The notes: generated by a model not told the origin, from the letters alone. A DNA stretch of 64,000 nt from Nocardioides sp. TF02-7 (GCF_022437945.1 NZ_CP092535.1:4681230-4745229); one strand, 5' to 3'. Counted from the stretch's first letter, positions 31,306-41,522 are shown. Numbers and translations are program-made.

Positions 31306-32260
31306 TCACGTCGAACGGGCCCGCCGGCGGGCCGCGCCCGGCGTCTCGCCGTACTGCCGCCGGAAGGCCTTGCCGAACGACGACTGGTCGGGGAACCTCC
31401 ACCGGGCGGCCACCGTCGCGACGGCCTCGTCGCGACGCGGGTCGGTCAACTCCTCCCGAGCACGTGCCAGCCGGCGCACGCGCACGTGGCCCCCGGACCG
31501 TCGTGCCGTGGTCGGCGAACGCCTGGTAGACGGTGCGCACGGACACGGAGAGGTCGCGCGCGAGGATCTCCGCGGTGACCGGCCCCGGCAACCGGTCCTC
31601 GACGATCCGGGTGATCTCCGGCCACAGCCGCGCAGCGGTGCTTCGGCCGGCCGGGGCGGCCGCACCGAGGGCGAGGAAGGTGAGCTCCTTCAGCGCCGAG
31701 GCGAGTGCGGCGCCGCTCTGGCTCTCCAGGACCGCGCCGGGCGTCTGGTCGAGCGCCCGCAGCACCGACCGGAGCGGGAGCGTGGCCGCGGCCGCGACCG
31801 GGTCGCGGGCCACCAGGCTCTCGGCCCGGGTCCCCCACGAGGCGACGACGTCGCGGGGGACGAAGATCGTGGTCTTGTCGACGAACCGGTCGACCTGGAA
31901 GCGCCCGTCGCCGCGGGTGTCCCACACCAGTGCCTCGCCCGGTCCGACCGCGAGCGTGCGTCTCCCCCACGTCACCCGCTCCCGCCCTCCGTGGAGCACC
32001 AGGATGCCGATCTCGGAGCCGTCGTGGAGGTCGCTGTGGCGGTCAGCCGTGCGTCCCCCCGAGCAGGTGGCGACCCGGCAGCCCACCACCGTGATGTCGC
32101 CCAGCCGGTAGCCCCGGACGCCGTCGAACGGACCCGCGTCGGAGGGCACGGAGGGCGGCTGGACGACCCGCCACCCCCGGTGCCAGCGGCTGATCGCCTC
32201 GGACCACTCCTCCGCGGGCGAGCCTCCCGCCCCCGGTCGCTCCACCGTTCGCTGAGCCAT
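31306..32260 (-). CDS. AraC-family transcriptional regulator
   Basis: About 317 residues. The N-terminal 180 residues are a cupin-like sensor domain (EIGILVLHGGRERVTWGRRT, GPGEALVWDTRGDGRF). The C-terminal AraC helix-turn-helix pair spans LARDLSVSVRTVYQAFADHG and RWRFPDQSSFGKAFRRQYGETP. ATG at 32260. A homopolymer indel near 31490 breaks the frame between the two helices. It lies 26 bases upstream of prpE on the same strand, so it probably controls that gene in response to a small acid. Confidence 0.82.
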
Positions 32261-32414
32261 CGCGACTCCGTCCTCGTCGACGGACTCTGTATACCTCACC
32301 GGCCCTTTCTCGAGGCCTGCTTCGCGGCCACCTCTCCGACGACACCTCACCGTCAGCATCGCAACCGCCGGTTGTGCCGTCGGCACCGCGCTGACGGGTC
32401 TCCGCCGGACGTGC

Positions 32415-33324
32415 TCAGCCGTCGGGACACAGGTGCCGGCGGAACCAGGCGGCCTGCCGCGGCCCCGACACGGCGAAGGCGTCGCCGACGTAGGCGTCGA
32501 AGTGGCCGCCGGGCAGGAGCAGCAGCTCCTTCGGCTCGAGGGCGCGCTCGTAGGCCTCGAGAGCGAGGTCGCAGGGCGTCAGCACGTCGTCGTCCGCGAC
32601 GACCATCATCAGCGGCGTCGGGCTGATCCGGCTCACGTAGGCACCGGGCTCGTACTCGGTGAACATCTCCACCGACCGCAGCGTCACCTCGTTGCGCCAG
32701 GTCGTCGCTCGTTCCCGGATCGGTCCGAAGAAGAAGTCGTGGGTGTCCTGCGTCGGCAGTGCACACGGCTCGTCGGGCGAATCGGCGTACGCCACCGGGA
32801 TCGTGGCCGGCGCCGCCCCGGTGAGGCGTGCCCGACGGTCGGCGTCGAAGGCGGCGCGCAACCCCGCCCAGTGGTCGGAGCGGACCAGCCGCCGGCCGTT
32901 CCCGAGCCCGGTGATCAGCGGGACCTGCGCGACGACGCACCGCACCCTCCGATCGATCGCGGCGACGATCAGCACGTGGGCGCCGGAGTAGCTGGAGCCC
33001 CAGACGCCGATCCTCGCTGCGTCGACGCCTGGTTGCTGGCCGAACCAGGTGATCGCGTCGCGGTAGTCACGCACCTGCTGCCACGGGTCCACCTCGCCCG
33101 GCACCGGGCTGTCCGACGCGCCCAGGTTGCGGTTGTCGTAGGCCAGGACGTCGAAGCCCTCCGCGCAGAAGAGCTCCGCGAAGTCGTCGAGGAACATCTC
33201 CTTGGTGGCGGAGAAGCCGTGCGCCATCACGATCCCCGGCCGGGGCTCGCTCGTCGTCGCCCGGTAGTGCCACCCCCCGCAGCACGGTGCCGTCCTCGGT
33301 GCAGAGCTCCACGTCCTCGCGCAT
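32415..33324 (-). CDS. Alpha/beta hydrolase
   Basis: About 302 residues. The oxyanion/HG motif is MAHGFSATKEMF, the nucleophile elbow is GVWGSSYSGAH (Ser in GxSxS), the acid is in VVADDDVLTP, and the final His is in GGHFDAYVGD. The broad family includes dienelactone hydrolase-like and lipase-type esterases; the substrate is unknown. ATG at 33324 (MREDVELCTEDGTVL). A +1 C near 33277 breaks the frame close to the start. Confidence 0.82.
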
Positions 33325-33422
33325 CGCGTCTCCTCTCGCGAGCCTCCGACCGCCGGACGGCTCCCGAGCAGGATCCTGGGCCGCAAGCCACCGGATCTAG
33401 GTCGCTGCCTGCAGGGTTCTGG

Positions 33423-34010
33423 TCACCGGCTGCGCGAGCTCCCGACGGCCTCCGGCAGTCGCAGCACCCGGCCCGCGACGACCAGGTGCACTTCGTCGCA
33501 GGCGCGACCGACGCGCTGGTTGACCGTTCCGAGCAGGTCGCGGAAGAGCCGGCCCGAGCGGTGCTCGGGCACGACCCCGAGACCGACCTCGTTGGTCACG
33601 ACGACGACCGGTGCGGCGGCGCCGCGGAGCGCGGCGACGACGCCGGTGAGCAGGCCGTCGACGTGCTCCTCGACCTCGGGGGCGGGCGCCTCCCACAGCC
33701 CGGCGCCGGCGATGACGGCGTCGAGCCAGGTGCCGAGGCAGTCGACGAGCACCGGTCCGTCGGCGAGCGAGAGCGCCTCGGCGAGGTCGGTCGACTCCAC
33801 GGTGGTCCAGCCGTCCGGCCGGCGGGCACGGTGCCGCGCGACCCGGGCCTGCCAGTCGGCGTCGTCGTAGGTCGGACCGGCCGCGACGTAGGTGACCGCC
33901 GGCTCGGCGGCCAGCAGCCGCTCGGCGTGGACCGACTTCCCGGACCGGACGCCGCCGGTCACCAGCACGCGGCCGGGTCGCACCTGTCCTGCGGTCGTCG
34001 GCTCAGACAA
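33423..34010 (-). CDS. cobU: Adenosylcobinamide kinase / adenosylcobinamide-phosphate guanylyltransferase
   Basis: Intact, 195 residues. CobU/CobP phosphorylates adenosylcobinamide and then transfers GMP, making the substrate of CobS. The P-loop is VLVTGGVRSGKSVHAERL, followed by VTYVAAGP and LVDCLGTWL; VVVVTNEVGLGVVP is the conserved guanylyl-transfer region. The start is a TTG at 34010, overlapping the RNB gene stop by eight bases. It is separate from cobT-cobS by three unrelated genes. Confidence 0.9.
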   Translation of the reverse strand: MSEPTTAGQVRPGRVLVTGGVRSGKSVHAERLLAAEPAVTYVAAGPTYDDADWQARVARHRARRPDGWTTVESTDLAEALSLADGPVLVDCLGTWLDAVIAGAGLWEAPAPEVEEHVDGLLTGVVAALRGAAAPVVVVTNEVGLGVVPEHRSGRLFRDLLGTVNQRVGRACDEVHLVVAGRVLRLPEAVGSSRSR

Positions 34011-35444
34011 GGCGGAACGCCACCTTCCGCGCCGCGAGGTCGGCGGTCTCGAGCAGGACCCGCACCTCGGCGCCGAGCGGGAGCGCGCGACCGGCGGTCA
34101 CGGGTGCCTCCACGCCGAGGTCCTCGAGCAGCACCACGCCCCTCGTCGGGTCGTTGTCGCGGACGCTCGTGACGACGGCGGCGAGCTCCTCGCCGACCCT
34201 GCCGGACAGCAGGCCCGCCTCGACCACGTCGAGCACCGCTCGCTCGTAGGCGCCGGCGCGTCGCGCGGACGCCTCGAGCGTCGCCGGCAGGCCGGGCAAC
34301 GCCTCGAGCGCCCAGGCGGGCACCGGCCGGCCGGCCGCGAGCGCGAGGCACGTCTCCAGCGCGTAGCGGTCGCCCAGCCGGCGCAGGGGGCGCGGTCACG
34401 TGTGCGTAGGCCGCCGCGATCGCCGCGTGGCCGTGCTCCGCCGGCACCTCGCCCTCGAACGCCGCATAGCCGCTGCCGCGCAGCAACCGGGTGCAGGCGA
34501 CGACCATCGCCTGGTGCGACGGCCGGTCGGGGTCCAGCGAGCGGACGAAGTCGGCGTACGCCGTCTCCTCCGGCCACGGGACGTGCAGGGCCTGCGCGAC
34601 CCGGCGCAGCCGGGCGACGTCGCGCGGGTCGGCGGGCGGCAGGGTCCGCAGCAGCCCGACGCCGCCGTCGACCATCAGCCGGGCGGCCGCGATGCCCGTC
34701 AGCAGCGACACCTGCGCGTTCCACTGCTCGACCGGCAGCTGGCTGCGCAGCTGGAGCCGGAACCCTCCGTCGGGGGGCGACGTCGACCTCCTGCTCGGGC
34801 AGCGGCAGCGAGACCCCGCCTCGCGCGGTCTCCTGGTCCAGCCGGAGCCGGCCGACCTCGCGGACGAGGGGCAGGACGTCGCCGGCCGCCGCGTCGGCGT
34901 CCAGCGCCTCCTGGGCGTCGGCATAGGACCACCGCTCGCGGGAGCGGACGAGGGCGCGCTCGACGGTGACGTCGGTGCAGGTGCCCGCGGCGTCGAGCAC
35001 GAGCGACCACAGCACGGCCGGACGGGTCTCCCCCGGCAGCAGCGACGCGGCGGCCTCGGAGAGGGCGGGTGGGTGGAGCGGGATCCTGCGGTCGGCGCCG
35101 TAGAGCGTCTCGCCGCGTCGGTGGGCCTCGAGGTCGACCGGTCCGCCGGGCCGCACGAACGCCGCGACGTCGGCGATCGCGTAATGGACGGCGTACCCGC
35201 TCCCCCGCCGCTCGACGTGGACCGCCTGGTCGAGGTCCATGGAGCCCTCGGGGTCGAGGGTGAGGAACGGGAGGTCGGTGCGGTCGAGCTCCGGCAGGGC
35301 CGGGCGGGCCGCGGCGTCGGCGGCGGCCTGCTGCACCTCGGCCGGGAAGTCGCCAGGAAGGCCCAGCTCCTCCTCCACCGCCCGCAGCGCCGCCCGCATC
35401 GCCGCCGAGCTCGTCCGGACGCGGACGGGGAGGTTGCGGGGCAC
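34003..35444 (-). CDS. RNB-domain 3'-5' exoribonuclease (RNase II/R-like)
   Basis: About 480 residues. The RNB catalytic domain contains the metal-binding acid cluster DPEGSMDLDQAVHVE and the conserved YAVHYAIADVAAFV, RGETLYGADRRIPLHPP and SLLPGETRPAVLW. It lacks the full cold-shock and S1 domains of RNase R, as do other short actinobacterial members. Two +1 errors lie in G6/G5 runs near 34777 and 34390; the 3n+2 span agrees. It is cotranscribed with cobU and divergent from yaaA. Confidence 0.85.
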
Positions 35445-35483
35445 GCACCGACCTTAGGGGACCCACCACTAGCCTGGTCGCTC

Positions 35484-36264
35484 GTGTTGATCCTGCTGCC
35501 GCCCAGCGAGGGCAAGGCCGCGCCCGGGCGCGGGCGGCCGCTCGACCTCGGCACCCTCTCGATGCCGTCGCTCACGCCCGCGCGCCGCAAGGCGGTCGAC
35601 GCACTGGTGTCACTGTGCCGCAGCGACCCCGAGCACGCCGGCACGGTGCTGGGCCTCTCGCGCACCCAGCTCGACCTCGTCGCCCGCAACGCCGGCCTGG
35701 CCGAGGCGCCCACCGCGCGGGCCGACCGGATCTACACCGGTGTGCTCTACGACGCGCTCGACGCGTCCTCGCTCTCCGCGGCGGCGAAGCGGCGGGCCGC
35801 GTCGCGGGTCGCCGTCACCTCCAGCCTGTTCGGCCTGGTGCGCTTCGGCGACCGGATCCCGGCCTACCGGCTGTCCGGCGACGCGACCGTGCCCGGGCTC
35901 GGCCAGGTGGCCGGGTGGTGGCGCGAGGCGCTGGGCCCGGCGGTGACGGAGGCGCTCGGCCGCGGCCTGTTGGTCGACCTGCGCTCGAGCACGTACGCCG
36001 CGTTCTGGCGGCCGCCCGCCGAGCTGGCGTCGCGGGTGGCGACGGTGCGGGTGCTGCACGAGGTCGGCGGCCGCCGCCAGGTGGTGAGCCACTTCAACAA
36101 GGCGACGAAGGGCCGGCTGGTGCGCGCCCCTGCTCGAGGACGGCGGCGACCCGCGCTCCCCGGCCGCGCTGGCCGAGCTGCTCCGGGCGCTCGGCTGGAC
36201 CGTCGAGGTGGGCGAGCAGACGAGGAAGGGCACCCAGCTCGACGTCGTCGTCAGCGAGCTCTGA
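35484..36264 (+). CDS. yaaA: YaaA (DUF328) peroxide-stress family protein
   Basis: About 259 residues. The N-terminus VLILLPPSEGKAAPGRGRPL is the hallmark of the YaaA family. Later come ARADRIYTGVLYDALDA, LFGLVRFGDRIPAYRLSGDA, WWREALGPAVTEAL and VVSHFNKATKGRLVRAL. E. coli YaaA limits free iron and DNA damage during peroxide stress. GTG at 35484 is used, with a TTG next to it. A +1 C near 36128 breaks the frame late in the gene. Confidence 0.88.
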
Positions 36265-36366
36265 GGAGCGGACGCCGCGGTCAGACGGTTCGCCGCTCAC
36301 CGCAGCCGGCTGGAAGCCACACGGACGCCAGCGCGTGCACTCGCGTTTGCGCGCGTGCCGCCAAGA

Positions 36367-36386
36367 CTGTACGGTTTCCTGTACAG
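36367..36386. promoter_or_regulatory. Palindromic operator of the YefM/YoeB genes
   Basis: CTGTAC at 36367-36372 is inverted as GTACAG at 36381-36386, 10 bases upstream of the antitoxin start and overlapping its ribosome site (AGGAGG). It includes the core TGTACA (36380-36385), the same core reported for the E. coli YefM-YoeB operator. Conditional autorepression is therefore likely. Confidence 0.65.
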
Positions 36387-36395
36387 GAGGAAGTC

Positions 36396-36653
36396 ATGAA
36401 GACGATGAGCTACACCGAATCGCGCGCCCGCTACGCCGAGGTTCTCGACAGCGTGGTCAACGACCGCGAGGAAGTCGTCATCACCCGAGCCGGGCACGAG
36501 CCAGTCGTGCTGATGTCCCTCGCCGATTTCGAGTCGCTGCGCGAGACCGCCTACCTCATGAGGTCACCGGCCAACGCTCGCCGTCTCCTCGACGCGATGG
36601 AGCGGCTCGAGGCCGGCCACGGCGAGCAGCACACCCTGGTCGACTCCGACTGA
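36396..36653 (+). CDS. yefM: YefM/Phd-family antitoxin
   Basis: Intact, 85 residues. The N-terminal DNA-binding part is MKTMSYTESRARYAEVLDSV, followed by NDREEVVITRAGHEPVVLMS and the helix SLADFESLRETAYLMRSPAN. The acidic C-terminal tail (ERLEAGHGEQHTLVDSD) would wrap around the toxin. It binds and neutralises YoeB and represses the operon. ATG at 36396 has AGGAGG upstream. It is two bases from the toxin gene. Confidence 0.93.
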   Translation: MKTMSYTESRARYAEVLDSVVNDREEVVITRAGHEPVVLMSLADFESLRETAYLMRSPANARRLLDAMERLEAGHGEQHTLVDSD

Positions 36654-36655
36654 GC

Positions 36656-36988
36656 ATGTTGCTGGTCTGGGACGCCAACGCCTGGGAGGACTACCTGTGG
36701 TGGCAGGCCCAGGACCGTCGTGTCCTCAAGCGCATCAACCTGCTGATCCGAGACATCGAGCGCAACGGCAATCAGGGGGTCGGCAAGCCGGAGCCCCTCA
36801 AGCACGACTTCGCGGGTTATTGGTCCCGCCGGATCACCGACGAGCACAGGCTCGTCTACAAGGTCACCGACACCGAGGTCCGCATCGCGGCCTGCCGCTA
36901 CCACTACGGCCGCTGGATTCCGGTGAGGTCCCGTTACCAGCGGCCGGTGTCGAGCAGGTCCCGCTCCCCGGGCGGCAGGGCGTTGTAG
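36656..36988 (+). CDS. yoeB: YoeB-type mRNA endonuclease toxin, C-terminally extended
   Basis: 110 residues. YoeB cleaves mRNA at the ribosomal A site. The catalytic residues line up with E. coli numbering: Glu46 (KPEPLKH), Arg65 (TDEHRLVY), His83 and Tyr84 (CRYHY). E. coli YoeB ends at Tyr84, but here 26 basic residues follow (GRWIPVRSRYQRPVSSRSRS and more). The last 55 bases overlap the opposite-strand RNase HI-CobC gene. The tail could be real, or a lost stop. The toxin is preceded by the antitoxin by two bases. Confidence 0.88.
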   Translation: MLLVWDANAWEDYLWWQAQDRRVLKRINLLIRDIERNGNQGVGKPEPLKHDFAGYWSRRITDEHRLVYKVTDTEVRIAACRYHYGRWIPVRSRYQRPVSSRSRSPGGRAL

Positions 36989-38121
36989 AGCCGCAGCGAG
37001 GCGCTCACGCGGTCGGTGTCGGGCTCGGGGTAGTAGGACACGACCGTGACCGAGGCCGGTGAGAGCTCCATCCGGAACACCGCCTCCAACGGAGCGCCGA
37101 GGGCGCGCGCCACGAGGGTCTTGATGGGCGTCACGTGGCTCGCGACCACCACGGTGCGGCCGGCGTGCCTCGCGAGCACCCGCTCGAGGCCGGCGACGAC
37201 CCGCGCCTCGACCGCGCGGAACGACTCCCCGCCCCGCGGCGCGGCCTCGAGGTCGGTCAGCCAGGCGTCGAGGCCGCCCCGGTCGCGCTCGGCGACCTCC
37301 GCGAACGTGAGGCCGTCCCACGCGCCGAACTCCATCTCGGCGAAACCGGGCTCCTCCTCCACCGGAAGGCCGAGCTCGGCGGCGACGATCTCGGCGGTCT
37401 CGCGGGTGCGACGGACCGGTGAGCACACGACGGCGCCGATCCGGTCGCCCAGCTCGGCCAGCCAGCGGGCCGCCTCGCGGACCTGCGCCTTCCCGGGCTC
37501 GCTCAGCCCGGGGTTGTCGCCGCCGAGCCCCCCGGAGAACCGCTTGGCCGAGGTGTGCTCGGTGACCCCGTGCCGCAGCAGCACGAGCGTGGTCGGGCCG
37601 GTCGGCGCCTCGGCCTCCGGGCTCGAGACCTCCTCGATCAGCGACTCCGGCTCGTCCGGGACCTGGTCGCCGGCCGTCGGCTGGGTGCGGACGGTGACCC
37701 CGTCGCGCTTGCCGTCCAGCGCCTCGTTGGCGAGCCGGTCGGCGTGCTTGTTGCGCTCCCGGGGCACCCAGGTGTACGTCGTGCCGAACGGCGCCAGCCG
37801 GTTGGCCTCCATCGCCAGGGGGCGCATGTCGGGGTGCTTGATCTTCCAGCGGCCGCTCATCTGCTCGACGACCAGCTTGGAGTCCATCCGCACCTCGATG
37901 TCGGCGCCCGGCGCATAGAGCTCCGCGAGCCGCAGGCCGGCGATCAGGCCGGAGTACTCCGCGACGTTGTTGGTCGCCACCCCGAGGGTGCGGGCGTCCT
38001 CGGCGATGACCTCGCCGGTGTCGGCGTCCTTGAGCACGGCGCCGTACGCCGCCGGGCCGGGGTTGCCGCGCGACCCGCCGTCGGCCTCGATGAGGACCGA
38101 ACGGGGTCCCTCACCTGCCAC
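36934..38121 (-). CDS. Bifunctional RNase HI / alpha-ribazole phosphatase (CobC-like)
   Basis: Intact, 395 residues. The N-terminal RNase HI domain has IEADGGSRGNPGPAAYGAVL, NNVAEYSGLIAGL, RMDSKLVVEQM and NKHADRLANEAL, the four metal-binding acids. An acidic linker leads to a histidine-phosphatase domain from about residue 175: LVLLRHGVTEHT, CSPVRRTRETAEI, VVASHVTPIKTL. The same fusion exists as M. tuberculosis Rv2228c, where the phosphatase half supports cobalamin synthesis. It removes RNA from RNA-DNA hybrids and dephosphorylates alpha-ribazole phosphate. Confidence 0.92.
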   Translation of the reverse strand: MAGEGPRSVLIEADGGSRGNPGPAAYGAVLKDADTGEVIAEDARTLGVATNNVAEYSGLIAGLRLAELYAPGADIEVRMDSKLVVEQMSGRWKIKHPDMRPLAMEANRLAPFGTTYTWVPRERNKHADRLANEALDGKRDGVTVRTQPTAGDQVPDEPESLIEEVSSPEAEAPTGPTTLVLLRHGVTEHTSAKRFSGGLGGDNPGLSEPGKAQVREAARWLAELGDRIGAVVCSPVRRTRETAEIVAAELGLPVEEEPGFAEMEFGAWDGLTFAEVAERDRGGLDAWLTDLEAAPRGGESFRAVEARVVAGLERVLARHAGRTVVVASHVTPIKTLVARALGAPLEAVFRMELSPASVTVVSYYPEPDTDRVSASLRLYNALPPGERDLLDTGRW

Positions 38122-38124
38122 CGC

Positions 38125-38870
38125 TCAGAGCCCGCTCTCGTCGGTGCGGACGAGGATCCGCTGGCACTCCTCGCAGCGGACCACGTCGTCGCTCGGCCGG
38201 GTGCGGATCTGCGCGATCTCGGCGTTGTCGAGGGGTCAGCATGCAGCCGCCGCACTGCCGGGCCCGCAGCTCGGCCGCCCCGACGCCGCCCTTGTTGGCG
38301 CGGAGCCGCTCGTAGAGCGCGAGGAGGTCCTCGGGGACGTCGGCGACGACCGGCAGCCGGGCGCCCGAGACCCGCGAGAGCTCGGCGTCGATCTCGGTGC
38401 GCCGCATGCTGCGGGACTCCTGGAGGCCGGCGAGCTTCTCCTCGATCGCGGCGAGCTCCTCCCTGGAGGGTGGTGAGCTCCTCCTGGGCGTCCTCCAGCT
38501 GCTGCATCACCTCGAGCTCCTCGTCCTCGAGGGTCGCGATCCGGCGCTCGAGGGTCTGGAGCTCGTGCTGCATCCGCTCCAGGTCCTTGGGGTTGGTGAT
38601 CAGCCCCTGGTCCATCCGGTCGCGGTCGCGCTGGCGGCGCGCCTTGACCTGCTCGACGTCGGCGTCGGCCTTCGCCTGGGCGGCGGTGAGGTCGTCGACG
38701 ACGATCTGCTGGTCGCGGCTCCTGCCGACGAGCTGGTCGCGCCGCGACGTGAGGTCGGTGATCTCCGCGTCCTCGGGCAGGTGCGCCCGCTGGTGCCGGA
38801 GCTGGTCGGCCTCGGCGTCGAGCGCCTGCAGGTCCAGCAGCTTGCGCTGTGCGAACGGGTCGGCCTTCAT
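38125..38870 (-). CDS. Coiled-coil zinc-ribbon protein (Rv2229c-like)
   Basis: About 248 residues. The long coiled coil runs from MKADPFAQRKLLDLQALDAE through LERRIATLEDEELEVMQQLE. It is followed by a zinc ribbon with CGGCML and CEECQRILVR. Homologues are always near nif3 and the RNase HI-CobC gene in Actinobacteria. The function is not established. Two +1 errors lie near 38462 and 38236. ATG at 38870 overlaps the corrected nif3 stop by ATGA, although in the given sequence the two frames read through. Confidence 0.78.
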
Positions 38871-39985
38871 AGCCGCATTGTCCAGGGGATCGGTGCACGT
38901 GGTGCTCACCCGGGTCTCGACGTCCCCGCCGAGGGCGGACCGCAACCGCTCCTCGACCACCGGGAGCCAGGTCCACTCCGCTGCCCAGTGCGCCACGTCG
39001 AGGAGGGCGGGACCGCCCTTCTCGACGAACTCCGAGGCGGGGTGGTGGCGCAGGTCGCTGGTGAGGTAGGCGTCGACGTCGGTGCCGGCGACCCGGTCGA
39101 GCAGGAAGTCCCCGGCTCCGCCGCAGACCGCCACCTTGCGCACCGTCCGCTCGGGGTCGCCGGCGACCCGGACACCGTGCTGCGTGGGCGGCAGCACCGC
39201 GGCGACGTGCCGGGCGAACTTGCCGAGGGTGGTCGCCGGCACGGCACCGACCCGGCCGGTGCCGGTCGGCAGGTTGCCGGGGTCGGCGAGCTCGACGACG
39301 TCGTACGCCGGCTCCTCGTAGGGGTGTGCGGCGAGCATCGCCTCCACCACCGCCCGACGCAGGTGCCGGGCGAGCACCACCTCGATCCGCGCCTCGGGGA
39401 CGGTCGCGATCTCGCCGACGGCGCCGATCATCGGGTTGGCACCGTCCAGCGGCCGGAACCGGCCCTCGCCCTCGCTGGTGTAGGAGGCGAAGTCGTAGTC
39501 ACCGATCCGGCCTGCGCCCGCCTCGGCCATGGCGGCGCGGACCGGAGCAGCCGCGTCGGACGGCACGTACACCGTCAGCTTGTCGATCGGCTCCCCCGCG
39601 GCCGGCACGAGCGGCTCGAGGTCGGTGAGCCCGAGCGCCCGGGCCAGGGACTCCGACACCCCGCCTGCTGCCTGGTCGGCGTTCGTGTGCGCGGTCAGCA
39701 GCGCGCAGCCGGCACCGGCCAGCGTCGCGAGCGTCCGGCCCTTCGGCGTGGTCGCCGGGAAGCCGTGCACGGGCTTGAGGAACAGCGGGTGGTGCACCAG
39801 GAGCAGGTCGGCCTTCCACTCCGCTGCCTCTGCGGCGACGGCGGGGGCCGGGTCGACGGCGAGCAGCACCTTCTTCACCGGCCGGTCGGGGTCGCCGAGC
39901 ACCAGCCCGACGGCGTCCCAGCTCTCGGCGGTGGCCGGGGGTACCAGTCGTGGATGAGGTCGAGGACGTCCCTGAGTGCCGGCAT
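38867..39985 (-). CDS. Nif3-like dinuclear metal centre protein
   Basis: About 372 residues. Metal ligands are visible in DLLLVHHPLFLKPV, TLLTAHTNAD-like LLTAHTNADQAAG, and later HHPASEFVEKG and DVAHWAAEW. A PII-like insertion in the middle (DKLTVYVPSDAAAPVRAAM) is typical. The hexameric family is a GTP cyclohydrolase-like phosphatase of uncertain role. ATG at 39985. A missing C near 39940 and an extra C near 38883 break it; with the latter corrected it ends TDPWTMRL at 38867. Confidence 0.85.
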
Positions 39986-40078
39986 GGCCGTCAGGCTAGC
40001 GGTCACCGCGGAGGGGTTGCCGAGCCGCGGTTGCGGGTAGCGAAGGGGGTGCACCACCACAAGGGAAGAAGGACGACC

Positions 40079-41450
40079 GTGAGCGACACCGCGACCCGCC
40101 GACCTCCTCAGGAGGAGAAGCTGCGCCGGGCGGTGACCGGCCGCCTCCTGTTCTTCTACGTGCTCGGGGACGTCCTCGGCTCCGGCATCTACGCACTGAT
40201 CGGCGTGATGGCGTTCACCGTCGGCGGCGCCTTCTGGCTGTCGTTCCTGGTGGGCGTCTCCATCGCGCTGCTCACCGGCTTCGCCTACGCCGAGATGATC
40301 ACGAAGTACCCCCCAAGCGGCGGGCGCCGCGCTCTACGCGCACAAGGCGTTCCGCAGCCGCCCGGTCACGTTCCTCGTCACGTTCTGCCTGCTCGCGGCC
40401 ACCGTCGCCGCCGCCGGGACGCTCGCACGGGTCTTCGGCGGCACCTACTTCCAGTCCTTCGTCGAGGGCCTGCCGGTGACGCTGGTGGCGATCGCGTTCA
40501 TCGTGGTGCTCTCGCTGCTCAACATCCGCGGCATCTCGGAGTCGGTGTGGACCAACTTCGTGATGACCCTGGTCGAGACCGCCGGCCTGCTGCTGATCCT
40601 CGTCATCGGCGCGACCGTCCTCGGCAGCGGCGACGCCGACCTCTCCCAGCCGTTCCAGCTCAACGACGGCAATCCCGCCCTCGTCGTGCTCGGCGGCGTC
40701 GCCCTCGCGTTCTTCGCGATGACCGGCTTCGAGAACGCCGCCAACCTCGCCGAGGAGACGAAGGACCCGGTGCGGGTCTACCCGAAGGCACTCCTAGGCG
40801 GCATGTTCCTCGCCGGGGTGCTCTACATGGTGATCGCGTTCATCGCCTCGATGGTCGCCCCGATGTCACGACTCTCCGCGGACGGCGGTGAGGGCGGCAG
40901 CCTGCTCACCGTCGTCGAGGCCGGCCCGCTGGGCGTGCCGGAGACGGTCTTCTCCGCGATCGCGCTGGTCGCGGTCACCAACACCACGCTGGTCTCCCTG
41001 GTCGCGCAGTCGCGGATCATGTACGGCATGGCGCGGCAGGGCGTCGTACCCCGCGTGTTCGCCCGCACCCACCGCACCCGGAACACGCCGTGGGTGGCGA
41101 TCGTCTTCACCACCGCCCTGGTCTGCGGCCTGCTGGCGACGGCGGACGTCGACCGGCTGGCCACCGTGACGGTGCTGTTCCTCATCGTCGTCTACGGCAT
41201 GGTCTGCGTGTCCGCCCTCAAGCTGCGCGGCACCGACGTCGGTCACCGCCACTACCGCGCGCCGACCGCCCTGCTGTGGCTGGGCGTCCTCGCCAACGCC
41301 GGCATCCTGGTGCACACGGCGATCGAGGACCCCGGCGCACTCGTGTGGTGCGCCGGGATCCTCGCGGTCGGCGGCGTCCTCTACTTCGTGAACACGATGG
41401 TCACGAAGGGCGACCCGGAGCCGGTCGACGAGGACGCAGTCGAGGCCTGA
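40079..41450 (+). CDS. APC-superfamily amino-acid permease
   Basis: About 457 residues with 12 predicted helices. The first helix region RLLFFYVLGDVLGSGIYALIG contains the unwound GSG-type substrate motif. Others are FAYAEMITKYPQAAGAALYA, FFAMTGFENAANLAEETKDP (the conserved FxGFE motif) and SRIMYGMARQGVVP. It is probably a proton-coupled amino-acid importer. GTG at 40079 follows GAAGGACG. A +1 C in the C6 run near 40316 breaks the frame. Confidence 0.87.
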
Positions 41451-41465
41451 GCGCGACCACGTCTG

Positions 41466-41515
41466 AAGGGGCCTGCAGGGGCATGCAGGGTCATACAGAG
41501 GCCTGCAGGGGCCGG
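41466..41515. repeat. Short GCCTGCAGGGG repeats between convergent genes
   Basis: The 72-base gap between the permease and RTX-like genes holds repeated variants of GCCTGCAGGGG (two good copies) with degenerate ATGCAGGGTCAT and ATACAGAG between them. CCTGCAGG is a self-palindrome. They may fold as a terminator for the convergent genes. Confidence 0.5.
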
Positions 41516-41522
41516 CGGCAGG

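Noticed and set aside
36656..36988. Mobile or prophage origin of the toxin-antitoxin pair
   Set aside because: No integrase, attachment repeats or base-composition shift around it; it sits inside a conserved housekeeping region.
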